From: Tribonema minus
Lineage: Eukaryota > Sar > Xanthophyceae > Tribonematales > Tribonemataceae
Length of the DNA stretch: 64,000 nucleotides
Assembly: GCA_017506865.1 (NCBI GenBank)
Contig: JAFCMP010000201.1
Coordinates: 806,001-870,000 of the forward strand
Direction of reading: 5' to 3'
Positions 47,801-57,105 of this stretch are shown piece by piece (position 1 is the first letter of the stretch; each line of letters opens with the position of its first letter). Below the pieces are notes generated by a model. That model saw only the letters and a program-made list of their open reading frames with translations, was not told the DNA's origin and did not search any database. Made by a program: the position numbers and the translations under genes.

Positions 47801-50744
47801 TAGGAACGAGGGCTTCGCCGTGCAGACACAGGCAAGTGCACAGCACTGCCATCAATGTTGACACAACATTGAAACCACCGTTACGCGTAGCGCTGTCATG
47901 TGGAGCACAGGACAAACACGCTTTGAAGCATTGGCTGAGAGTTTTTTGGGTGCGCATGCTCTGCAGCTCAATGCGTGATCTGCAGTGCACAGCACCACAG
48001 TCTTTGATGACATTATGTGAAATCACTGTCACGTGCCGTGCAGCGCAGGCAAGTGGCAGGCAAGTGCACAGCGCAACAGTATTTGATAACATGCTGTGAA
48101 TTAACTGTTACATATTGTGCAGACGCAGGCCAGTGCACAGCGCAACAGTCATTGCTGACATGCTGTGAAATCACTGCTGTTGCTTGGAGTGCAGGACGAA
48201 CACCCACTGAAGCACTTGATTAGTGTCTTCTGGGTTCGCAAGCTTAAACAGCAAATTTCAACCTGCAGTGCATTACGCGTATATATATGAGTTATGAGCA
48301 GGGCGACGGGGTTGTGCTAGTTTACTTGTAATGTACTCACTGTGTACTCACAGTGTACTATGTTGGATGCAGTACAGCAACAGTGTGTACACAACATCAC
48401 ACAATGCAGTACAGCAACACTGTGTACACAACACTACACAATAAAGGATCTGCAGATGCACTCTGTCCTGATCTCCTTTCTTACCTTCATTCAACCTTTC
48501 TCTTCGCTGCAGGTCAATTACGTGGGCAAGGGTGGACGCCTGTTCCAGCCTGGGGAGGTTGTGCCTGGCAGCTTCCAGGTGGTTTCGAGGTGAGGCTTTC
48601 TGTTGCAGCAATTAAAATGCTTGAGACTATTGTTCCCCTTCCATTGTACTGACATCTGGCTGCTGTTGTTGACCATCCGAGCTGGCCCACTTCACAGATG
48701 CGGCAGGCAGTGCTCGTTAACGAATCATCAGAACTGTCAGATATTTCACACGTGCTTATACTTCAGTATATGTCATGCAAAGTGATGTGATTTCATGCCG
48801 CAAGAACCACCACGAACGCATTGCACTGGCAGCAGCCTGTAGACTCTGCTGCTGCTGCTGCTGCTGCCGCTGCAGCACATACCTCAAAGTAGATGTGCGA
48901 AGTTCACCTCCGTGATCCTGGCGGCATGCCCCCTTGACATCATGACCATTGCGCTCAGTGCTTGACAGTTTGTTGCGCAAACCGCGTGCAGCACCATGAC
49001 CTTATTGACCACACCTCCCCTGCCGCCATCTGCTGATGCAGGTATCTGCGCACCGGGTACCTCTGGGACAACGTGCGCGTGATGGGGGGCGCATACGGGG
49101 GGTTCTGCAACTTCAACCCCATGACCGGCCTCTTCTCCTTCCTGTCGTACCGCGACCCGAACCTGGCCAAGACGCTGGACATTTACGACGGCTGCGCTGA
49201 CTACCTGACATCACTGCACCTGCCAGCAGGTGATTTGCGCTTTTGAACTGCGCTCTTGAACTTCAGCAATTCTGTTAGCGTCATGAATGCTGGCAGCGAC
49301 ACTATATAAAGTTTGTGTGAAGTTCTACCTGGCATCGCTGCACCTGCCAGCAGGTGAGGTCGCGCTTTTGAACTACAGTATGTCTGTTAGTGCATATGCA
49401 TGCTGGCAGTGACAGAGTAGAAAGTTTTTGTCAACTTCTTCAGAAAGTATACAACAGTGGTTTTGTGGTGTATCCGCTGGTGCTTCCGCACTTGTGCCAC
49501 AAGCTACAGGTGCTGACTGTACACCTGAGATCTCTCACTGCAGCAACTTTGTAGCACAGAATGCTAAACACACACACAGAGACGCCTCAGGGCAGGTGCA
49601 AAAGCAACTTGAGCAATGTTTCTTCTATGTAGTCAGATTCTTCCTGATGAGCTAGGCACGCAGAAAAATCTCAGCATAAAATTATACCGTACGCTCAACT
49701 GCAGCTGTGAGATGCCTTTGACGTCCTCTCTTGTTGCTACAGCACTTGAACCTCTCTCATGTGAACCCCACATCCAGAGACACGTTAGCAAGCAACGCTC
49801 AGGCACCTTCGCGCAGCCCTCAGTGCAGCCTCCATTGACACTCTATATGCGTTTCCGCTGCTCTGCCTCTGTCAGATGAGCTGCAGATGAGCGTGATTGG
49901 TGCTGTTGGCGACATGGACTCGCCCCAGAGCGCTGACCAAAAGGGGTTCATGAGCCTCAAGCGGCACCTCATTGGGGTGAGTGAAACTTCAATCTTGTTC
50001 ACACTTCAACTCTGTCAACCTTATTTGTTGATGCTTTTTTAAAAGAATAAGGGATCTCTGCAGGTGCCTGCACGTGAGGTACAACATTGGCCTTTCCTGC
50101 ATGGCGCTTGTGAACGCGGTTTGCGCGTGTGAGAGCCTGCTTGTGTGTAGTGCGTGTGTCAAATTGTTGGGAAGAGCTTGCAACAGCGATTTGGCTCAAG
50201 TGCTTAGTTATAGTCTTGTTAACCATCAACCTCAAGGGCTGCTAGGCATTCAACCGCCACTGATGGAGCACGTGCCCTCATACATGGAGTAGAAACTCAA
50301 CAACGAGATTCAGGCGACTGAAGTCTTTGATTTGTGGAATTTCTCCATTTGTCGCCGTTTCGCTTCTGGACTAATGCTTTGGATGGTCATTATTTCTGTG
50401 ATGGCTTCCTGGTCATTGCAGCGAATGGCTTCAGGGCCTGCTATTGCACAGTGGGCTCTGTATATTTGTGTTCATACGCATACATGCAGGTGGCGACCCC
50501 ACTCTGTTGCACCTGCCTGATCCTTTGCCTCTTTCTTTACTGCATTCAGATGAGCGATGAGGACAGGCAGCGCATCCGCGACGAGGTCCTGGCAACTTCA
50601 ACTGATGACTTCAAGGCCTTTGGCGACCGCCTCAAGGCCCTCAACAGCAGCGCGCGCAGCGCGGTCGTGGGCTCAAAGGCGGCCCTGGAGGCAGCAAACC
50701 AGGGCCGTGAGGGCGATGATGCGTTCCATGTGCACGACATCTAG
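26891..50744 (+). CDS. PREP: Presequence protease (PreP), M16C metallopeptidase of mitochondria and chloroplasts
   Basis: Twenty-four exons all join in phase, about 1066 residues, the usual length for plant PreP. Exons: 26891-27094, 30230-30385, 31850-31975, 32646-32723, 33961-34044, 34775-34894, 35943-36119, 37192-37251, 38177-38340, 38800-38926, 40139-40201, 40464-40705, 41880-41979, 42977-43123, 44118-44196, 44958-45165, 45800-45919, 46581-46810, 47345-47407, 47740-47831, 48513-48589, 49042-49229, 49876-49976, 50550-50744. The first exon encodes 68 residues rich in Arg and without Asp or Glu, a targeting peptide. The inverted zinc motif HILEH is at 31901-31915, the distal Glu in [30 protein letters not shown] near the end holds the conserved C-half Arg and Tyr. 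It degrades cleaved targeting peptides and other short peptides inside organelles. Exon 20 (47831) has a GC donor, CAG|GCAAGT. Most introns hold echo arrays. The exact initiator Met is inferred. Confidence 0.95.
29220..30229 (+). repeat. Echo array upstream of PreP exon 2
   Basis: About eight to nine copies, spaced roughly 110-150 bp, of the acceptor plus exon start. Words are GTCAGCGCGCGGTCATC and CCCCAGCTACGAGCTTCT (near 29225, 29340, 29460, 29590, 29755, 29865, 29990 and 30110; true exon 30230). The two nearest copies also keep GAGGACTTTAT(C/G)AAGGA. The segment 29808-29930 repeats 29530-29650 almost exactly. Confidence 0.85.
30386..31030 (+). repeat. Echo array downstream of PreP exon 2
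   Basis: Five further copies of the exon end, coding [15 protein letters not shown], near 30455-30508, 30604-30652, 30690-30755, 30856-30903 and 30990-31030. The first two end AACAAG|GTATG like the true donor at 30385; later ones lose the reading frame and the donor. Confidence 0.85.
31513..31849 (+). repeat. Echo and CCCTAA array upstream of PreP exon 3
   Basis: The acceptor and first codons ([29 protein letters not shown]) recur near 31595, 31720 and 31771 before the true exon at 31850. Between copies lie perfect CCCTAA tracts (31513-31533, 31568-31585, 31748-31765, 31796-31834). The copies break into CCCTAA right after the codons for TFR/H T. Confidence 0.9.
31976..32310 (+). repeat. Echo array downstream of PreP exon 3
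   Basis: Four degraded copies of the exon end (AGCAGAAAGTTCCCCGTGAA, then GGAGCCTTTCGTCGA), near 32029, 32069-32105, 32150-32215 and 32250-32305. The last two keep AAGGTGCG, the donor sequence of the true exon end. Confidence 0.8.
32724..32890 (+). repeat. Minisatellite starting at the donor of PreP exon 4
   Basis: Five units of about 34-38 bp of the form GTATGTATGTATACGGTGGGCCA begin with the true donor GTATGTACG. The array continues to GTGGGCCTGCC, a word that recurs near 33135. Confidence 0.75.
33331..33392. repeat. Longest interstitial TTAGGG array
   Basis: About ten TTAGGG units in a row with one slipped unit, inside the PreP intron between 32723 and 33961. Confidence 0.92.
33640..34260 (+). 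repeat. Echo arrays on both sides of PreP exon 5
   Basis: Upstream of the exon (33961-34044), GACTTCTACAACCTGATCAA recurs at 33647 and 33818, with a truncated copy at 33799, each after CAG or inside a copied edge. Downstream, CCCCATGGTCATGCAGCAAG with AGGTGAGC recurs at about 34182 and CCCCATGGTGATGCAGCAAG at 34234. Confidence 0.85.
35330..35942 (+). repeat. Echo array upstream of PreP exon 7
   Basis: Six to seven copies of the acceptor plus ALFPDNTYG codons (AGGCTCTGTTCCCAGACAAC-like), near 35350, 35528, 35605, 35681, 35758 and 35848, at about 75-170 bp spacing. The true exon starts at 35943. Intron text ACTACTTGACATGCGTATGA repeats with them. Confidence 0.85.
36170..36365 (+). repeat. Echo copies after PreP exon 7
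   Basis: GCCTGGAGCTGCTCGATGAG with GTGAGCTGA at about 36208-36237 and CTCGGAGCTGCTCGATGAAG with TGCGCG at about 36331 copy the exon end at 36119. Confidence 0.75.
38690..39610 (+). repeat. Echo arrays around PreP exon 10
   Basis: Upstream, GAGCAGCGCTGCGACCCTTC at 38699 copies the acceptor edge. Downstream, GCCACCTTCAGCATTGGCCT and a GAGAAGGTGCGT-type donor recur near 39000, 39197 and 39341 with a poorer copy at about 39566 (true end 38926). Three of them could encode [14 protein letters not shown] intact. Confidence 0.9.
41980..42370 (+). repeat. Echo array downstream of PreP exon 13
   Basis: Copies of the [17 protein letters not shown] coding edge near 42010-42045, 42095-42150, 42185-42215 and 42300-42365, progressively degraded. 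The copy at about 42120 reads GGTCAAGGCCTCCATGACGC, identical to the exon. Confidence 0.75.
42820..43300 (+). repeat. Echo arrays around PreP exon 14
   Basis: Upstream, CCTCAGGAC with GATGG/GCTGA recurs at about 42832, 42879 and 42927 with CACTGCCACCTG spacer before the true acceptor at 42976. Downstream, 43197-43296 repeats the last 100 bp of the exon ([20 protein letters not shown]) almost perfectly, followed by GTGTGATGGTGCAT; the true donor is followed by GTGCGATGTGCAT. Confidence 0.9.
47182..47208. repeat. Poly-G homopolymer
   Basis: Twenty-seven G in a PreP intron. A run of the same length occurs at 8546-8572. Confidence 0.85.
48030..48160 (+). repeat. Echo copies of the GC donor after PreP exon 20
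   Basis: GCCGTGCAGCGCAGGCAAGT at about 48035 and GTGCAGACGCAGGCCAGTGC at about 48117 copy the exon end GTGCAGACACAG|GCAAGTGC (47831). The GC of the donor is kept in both; a second GCAGGCAAGTGCACAGC follows the first. Confidence 0.75.
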
Positions 50745-51846
50745 GGTCTGGGGGTGACCTATGCGAAGGGTTAGAGGACAGGTTTAGGCCCCCGCAAGTA
50801 CGCGTGTCAGCACGGGACGTGACCTGTATGCACATTTTTGGCTGGGTTTCGGCGCGCCGGGGGTCGCTCGAGGTTTGCGGGTGCACTGATGGAGCTTCAT
50901 CTTTGGACGCTGTTCAGTCCGAAGGGGCTCCAGTGCCTTTGCGGATGTGCGCCGGGGCTGCAGTAACAGAAATTGGCTGCTGCTGAGGGGGCTGGGGGTT
51001 CACGTGTTGGACATAGGGGGCAGACAACAAGTGACTCCACAGCGGCACACAAATAATGACGATGACACGGAAGCGTTGATTGCTCTCGGTGGCTGCCATG
51101 TTTGTGCTGCATTGACACCTGCTCCGAACTTGTGTAGGCTCATGGCAGGAGCAGCATGATCATACAAGTGCTTTCCTGTTGTTCGACTTAATGGCACACT
51201 GAAGTGATAGGTGTTGAGAGATTTTGATGGCGCGCATGTTTGCGCCATTGCTTGTTGGATGGTTGGCAGGATGTATTCATTTCTTCATCCATGGCCTGGC
51301 CCTGACCCTTTTCACACTTTGTGCAAACTATACGTGTAGAAGGTTCTCAATGCTTGTGGGCGTCACCTCACAGTGAAAAAAAAAATCAGCATTGACATGT
51401 CATTTGCCAAGATCTTCTAGAAGAGCATCAGCTGTGGGGGTGTAATGTGGGCGTGGGCTGCACTCAAGTGTTTAAACAAGGCGCATGGCACTGCATGTAG
51501 GCTGGGAAAAAAAGAGTACAGCACGGAGGCTTCCCACGTGGTCCCCCACCGTAGTACTAGCTCCGCTCAAGGGTGCTTAACTCCAGCGATCGGACGAGAG
51601 CTGGTGCTGTCACCATGATATGGCCGTACCCGACGATTAGCCTTCGGTACGTAACATCATGTAGCCTGCACGCTGCTGTAGTCCAATCTTGAGTAGGCAA
51701 TACACGTAGCCCTGCACATCTGTGATACGTCTGCTGGTGCACAGACTTTTCCTACCGATTCAACGCAAACTCCTGCTGCGGGCACTGCTGCAAAGGCTGC
51801 AGGAGGGTTGGGCCCTCGGGATGGAAAACAGCGCATCAAAGTTCTA
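50745..51846. other. Region between PreP and the SMIM13-like gene
   Basis: PreP 3' UTR, then probably the promoter and 5' UTR of the next gene. No coding signal stands out. Confidence 0.4.
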
Positions 51847-52562
51847 ATGGACAACGAAGGCACGCTCAGCAGCGGCAAGGGATTGGATATACTGCTGGTG
51901 GTGGTGTACGTGCTGGGATCGCTGGTACTCACAGTAGCAACGCTGGTCGGAGGTGAGAGCTCTGCACGGGGAGCGAGCAACCTCAACACCTGCATTTCGT
52001 AGTTGCAGTACCTTGATCACAGATGCTGCACTATCATGGGGATGCTGCTCTAGTGATGCAGATGCTGCATCGTTGGCCTCGGTCGAGCCCATGTTAATGT
52101 GTGCTGCAGCAGCAGTTCGCTTCATGGAGATCACATGATCCCAACAACACCAGCAAGCAGCCCTCTTTGTGATGAGCCTGAGCTTCTTCAATGTAGATGT
52201 TATTATGCCTCAAGATTGAGCAGTCTGGGTACAAGCACTACAGCCCATGGCGTTTAAACCATCTTGTGCCATACACATCAGCACCATGATGCGCAACCTG
52301 TGCATACTTCAGTACTCATGCATGCATGTACAGTACTTTGTCGCATGTCCTGCAACGCGCATGCCTGCCGTGCAATAGGTGCATATCGCCCCCCCTATTG
52401 ACAACTGAACATTACAGTCCGTCACCCCCCGTCTGCTTTTCTGGTGTTCCAGCGTGGTATCTTCTGTGGCATTTTGTGCTCAAGCGGCAGCGGCTAGTGA
52501 GGGAGTTTTTGGAGCTGGATCAGGACGAAAAGAAGGCAAAAACTAGGCAAAAGCAGCGGTGA
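51847..52562 (+). CDS. SMIM13-like small integral membrane protein (UPF0766 type)
   Basis: Two exons, 51847-51952 and 52453-52562, join in phase 1 across a GTGAGA...CCAG intron, giving 71 residues. A short acidic N-terminus (MDNEGTLSSGKG) is followed by one long hydrophobic helix, DILLVVVYVLGSLVLTVATL, then GAWYLLWHFVLKRQRLVREF and a basic tail ending KTRQKQR. A single helix followed by WY.(V/L)WH and a basic LRE segment is the pattern of animal SMIM13, whose function is unknown. The gene is short and easy to overlook. The frame is open upstream through non-ATG codons, so the first Met is chosen as start. Confidence 0.65.
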
Positions 52563-53581
52563 ACCTGCAACCACTGCAGGAGAGGCTCACATACCTCACA
52601 CTGGTTTACACCAGTTCCTTGGCACAGGTGCGGGACAAATTGCCATCAATAAAGACAAATAGGTGCTTCTATTAAATGCCATCGTTGGGAGCGTTTGTGC
52701 TATGTTACACTCAGTATCAACTAATGCCAGAGTACATTGAAACGCCATGTTCTTGGGCTGCGCTGGGCTGATTGTGCTCTGCTGTATGTATGTATGCACG
52801 CAGTGTGCCCAACTGGTGCGGGATAGTAGCTCTGTGAACCATATCTTGAGTATAGTTGAGGTTTGCACCCTGGCCTGATTTTGCCTGCCGCACAACATTC
52901 ATAGGCTTGATTCAAAACGAGTTGTGAAGCCAGCAGGTGGGCGAATATGAAGAGGACCGCCACCTACCACTCTATGAAAAGCAAAATTTTGAGGTCAGTG
53001 CTGGTAAAGCGCGTCATCCTGGATGCATGACATCCCCAGCGCAGGTGACCTGCGAGTATCATCATTTGTTGCTGTCTGGTTACCCCATTGCTTCATACAC
53101 GTGGTAGCTAGATAGATGCCGTGCAACCAGCAGGCCTACCAGCACCTTTTCATGCCTATGATGTGTACTCTGAGCTTGACTGCTGGCGTAGGAGTTCAAT
53201 CCAAATTACGGCAAATAATTTTCATGTCAAGAACGTAATGCTGAGCTTGACTGCCTTGCGTAGGCGCCCAATCCGTTGCGGTTAATGATACTTACATACC
53301 ACAACAGCACCGGCAGTGCTCATCTTTCTTCTGTGTTGAGCTCAGCGACGCTTGCTCCCAGCTTTTTTTTTTACATCGTGACACTCATGGGCCCCCTCAA
53401 ACTCATTCAACGCTGCTTGTGGCGAGCATCTTGTAGCTGTGCCAACGCGCCTTGCTGCTAATGCACCACTAACACGTGCGTGGTACCCTACCTACTCTCA
53501 CGGCTGCGCGCGCTGCCACCTTACGGCCCTGTGCTCGCAGCCAACCCTGACCTAAACTCTAACCCTGACTCTTGCAGCGGA
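52563..53581. other. Region between the SMIM13-like and S26 peptidase genes
   Basis: 3' UTR and promoter region. The text GAGCTTGACTGC(T)GGCGTAG occurs twice (about 53171 and 53244), a short tandem-like duplication. A pyrimidine tract and TTGCAG acceptor precede the peptidase ATG, so a noncoding first exon is possible. Confidence 0.4.
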
Positions 53582-55251
53582 ATGGCGTATCGCTACACGC
53601 GGCGACAGCGGACGTGGGATCTCGGCGACAAAGCTGGTGCAATTTGCAAGGGCCTGTGCTTGGCCTATACAGTCGCCCAATACGTAGTGAACGTGACGTT
53701 CACGTTCGGCGTCAGCATGCAGCCGTCGCTGGAGTCTGGCGACGTGATCCTGAGTGACCAGGTGCGCATGGGGCAGGGTATGTTTTACTTCAACTACTTG
53801 AAGTTTACCAAGTCGTAATCATCATGTGCGCTGGCAACTCATTTGTAAGGTGTCCTTGAGCAAAGCTGTCACCGCCATACGCATGTGTGGAATCAGTATG
53901 CAGTATGATTTGCCTTCACACTGGTGACTGCATTCGAAAGCTGGGCCTCAATGACCGAGTGTACGGTTTGTTGAGAGTAGCCTGGCAGTGACCACAGCAA
54001 CGGGAGGCATCAACTTCAACTGATCAGCTGTATGCATGTGGGCAATGTATGCGGTGACTAAGGGCGGATGGGATGAAGCGGCACGCTCTGCGGCAGTTGT
54101 GGACATGAACAAGCAGGTCTAAACTTCTGCCTGCCCATAACAGTGAGCACGCCGTTTCACTTTGACAGCATCATGATGCACTTGCCCACATAGCACGCAC
54201 GCGCTCATGTGCCTCTCAACTCAATCACATCGTGTCCTGACTCCATCACCAACATTGTCTCTCAGAGGGGAAAGCCCCCCCCCCCCCCCCCATCAGGAGT
54301 CTTTGTCTGTTGCATCACCTCCTTTACCTCTGACCTGCCTCCTTAGGATAACTCTGCTGCAGACATTGACCCTGACAATATGTTCTCTCTCCTTGTGTAT
54401 GGTGCACTAGTGGACAGGCAAGTTCAAGCCTGAATGGCTGCGCCGTGGCGCCTTGGTCAGCTACTTTAAGCCAGGGGAAGAGTCCCCCATGATTGTCATG
54501 AAGCGCATAGTGGGCCTGCCAGGGGATGTCATAGTGAACCGCCCCCCACCAGCAACGGCATTTGGGGTACCCCTGAGGTATGTTCGTTGAAGTTGAATGC
54601 CATGCAAGTACATTGATCATGCAGGCAGGTTGTGCGGTTGCTTGTGTGCTGTAGTACGGTGGAAGTTGTGGCAGTGCTCAAGCATGTGACGCAGCTGTGA
54701 TGTGTGCAAGACGTGCATGCTGCACCATAGATTGATTATTAGAGTTCTGCTGTCAGCAGCAGTTGACGAAATGGGCATCTCAGCCGCCCCACGTACAAAA
54801 TATGGGTACATACCTTTGTACCTGCATTTCACTGTAGCGCGCTTGGCAGAGAAAGACCGGCGTCTTGTGCTACCGCAACTTCACTTTCCAATATGTTGGT
54901 CTGTCAAAGTTGCTGATCGCTGCACACAGAGGCTTTGCACGCATGAACGGACAGCGTCTGACTTGGCAACCTTTTTGACAGTGGCGTCTGCACCATACCT
55001 GCGCTTCACTGCCTCTCCACACTGGCACAGCCTGACCGCAGCTCCACTGCCACTAAAAGACAGTTTCTTATCATTGCTGTCTCACCACTTGCAGAGCGCC
55101 ACTTGTCGTCCCCCCCGGTCACTTGTGGCTAGAGGGCGACAACAAGGCCAAGTCCATTGACTCAAGGGACTACGGACCAGTGCCCATGGCTCTGGTGACG
55201 GGCAGAAGTGTGGCAGTTGTGTGGCCACCATCCCGCATGCAGTTTGTCTGA
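53582..55251 (+). CDS. Mitochondrial inner membrane protease, S26 (IMP1/IMP2-like) subunit
   Basis: Three exons, 53582-53761, 54411-54577 and 55095-55251, join in phase, giving 167 residues, the usual size. One N-terminal hydrophobic stretch precedes [15 protein letters not shown]; the Ser in SMQP (residue 45) is the nucleophile of family S26. [10 protein letters not shown] supplies the general-base Lys (residue 91). [12 protein letters not shown] and [18 protein letters not shown] are the family-defining later boxes, and the tail ends VVWPPSRMQ. The enzyme removes inner-membrane sorting signals of proteins exposed to the intermembrane space. The DSR.YGP box is IMP1-like and the WPP tail IMP2-like, so the subunit is left open. 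Its introns contain no clear exon echoes, unlike those of PreP. Confidence 0.9.
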
Positions 55252-56499
55252 GCTGGTCTCACAAGCACACTGCTCCATGCGCCTCCACCTGTGACATTGC
55301 TCAACACAGCAATGGCCGCGTGTGGCAGTTACACGAGCGCTGTCACACATGATGCGGCTGGTTTGCGTTGGCCCTGTGCACACCGCTCGGCATGCTTTCA
55401 CTTGGCAGATTTGCGCAGCACGCGTGCTACCGCTGTTCAGGCTGGGGCCACTGCTTTCGACTATGTTTGCTGGTGGTTCATGTGTGCAAGAAAGCTGTGT
55501 GGGTGGGGATGGTATGTAGCTGTTGCTACAGCGCGCATGACCCACTTTGCGTACTGCTCATCTTGAAAGTGCACGTCTGCAGGGAAGCCTTGCACATGTC
55601 AGGGCGGTGAAGCGCAGCATTCGTGTTGCCAAGCAGCAGCTGCCCATCTGCATACACAAGAGAGTAAATGCAGTACAATCGATACACATTGTCTGTAGCC
55701 GCGTTCATTCAAACATTGTGCACAAGTGCGAGCACCAACATCAAACTGTCCTTGTTGACATCATCCTTGTCGTAGATACGTCAAAGACATTCCGCTCGCA
55801 GATTGAGTGTAGTCAAGCATCAGTCGTGCACTGCTGAGTTTCATGCATGACTTGGTTTGCATGCGCAACCATCAACAGCAATTGTTATTGAATACTGTAG
55901 TGAGTCACAGTGAACGATTGCATTCATTCATGAATTATACTGATCTGAGACTGTTATAACTGTCACCATCACCGTTCACCATTGTACATGAACGTATACG
56001 TGAGAATCTGACGCTGCTCAATCCTGATTTTCAGAGTCTGACAATTACTTTCTGCCTAACTGACCAGTTTTTTTAGCAAGCAGCTTTACGCCAGCAAGCA
56101 TGCCATACCCTCATTTGCGTGTCAACATACGGTCACCGGTGCTGTGCACCATTGGCAATGGTGCCGTAGCTACCCCTTCAATCATCAAACTAAACTTGAG
56201 CAATTGCATGCATTGCGGTGCTCATGTCACAGCTGGCAGCCCTTCATCTTAAAGTTACAGCACTGCTTCTGTATCCAGAACTGCCTTGGATTTTTCCTTA
56301 GCATGCACAAGTACACTCTCAAGGACGTCTGACCACCCCAACTTATTTCAAATTGACTGTGTGTCAGTGCTCACGCACACACGACTACTTCATGTAATGC
56401 ATACTATTTAGTGATAGAAGTATGATATTGCAGTCTGAGGTGTGCTCGTGAAGGACTTGCGCTGGTTATGTAGGTCATCTCTGTCACCCGTGCCCTCAG

Positions 56500-56757
56500 G
56501 TGGAGCTGCACGGGCTTTATGAAGCCACAGACCAAGCTGCGATATCGTATATACCATGCAATATCGTTATCATATACATCATGAGTTGCAGCTGCGGCAT
56601 GAGTGCACCACCAGGCGCCAGCTTTGCAGTTCGATTCAAAGTCTACATAATCACAGGACAAGGTGACGGGCCGCTACACCGGGCGGTCTGTGAAACACTC
56701 AAGTCCCAGGGCCTAGGTACCTACATCCTTTATACCCCAAAGGCAAACTTGGCATAG
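56500..56757 (+). pseudogene. Degenerate duplicate of the Smr exon
   Basis: It starts after CCCTCAG with GTGGAGCTGCACGGGCTTTA, parallel to the intact exon at 61633 (GTGGACCTGCACAGGCTGAA). VELHGL and YIITGQGDGPLHRA match VDLHRL and YIITGRGDGQLYRA. Between them a roughly 40 bp AT-rich insertion follows GATATCG, and the reading frame shifts over AGCTGCGGCATGAGTGCACC before returning. No PPR exons precede it. It is therefore a partial duplicate, 5 kb upstream of and in the same orientation as the intact gene. Confidence 0.7.
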
Positions 56758-56817
56758 GTCACATGCGTCCGCAAGAGCTGCCAGACTGTCAGTGCCAGTG
56801 GATGTCCAAAGGCGAAC

Positions 56818-57105
56818 GTGGCAGATGCATCTGCCTCGTGTTACCAGCCTCGAGGCTTCAGGATGAGTAGCTTGCGACTATGGCAGCAGGGCATATGCGC
56901 AATGGAAAATTTGCTGAATGCTTCAACTACAAATTTCAAAAACCGACTATTATTATATTTACAAAAACATTTAGCCTATAATGCCTGCGATACGAATAAA
57001 ACAATAGTGTCCCTTAGTCAATTACATTATCTGAGATTATGGGAGGTTGCTTTTAAAGTATTAAAATCTTTTGGTGACGAATTCGAGTTAACATATCAGC
57101 GATAG
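56818..57105 (+). other. AT-rich open frame of foreign composition
   Basis: From about 56900 to 57180 the base composition drops to roughly one third GC, in contrast to the surroundings. The frame reads NRLLLYLQKHLAYNA and LHYLRLWEVAFKVLKSFGDE with TTA- and AAA-rich codons and ends in TAG. A short hairpin TAGCCC-TTGGGCTA follows at about 57160. It might be an organellar or other transferred fragment. The family is not recognised. Confidence 0.4.
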
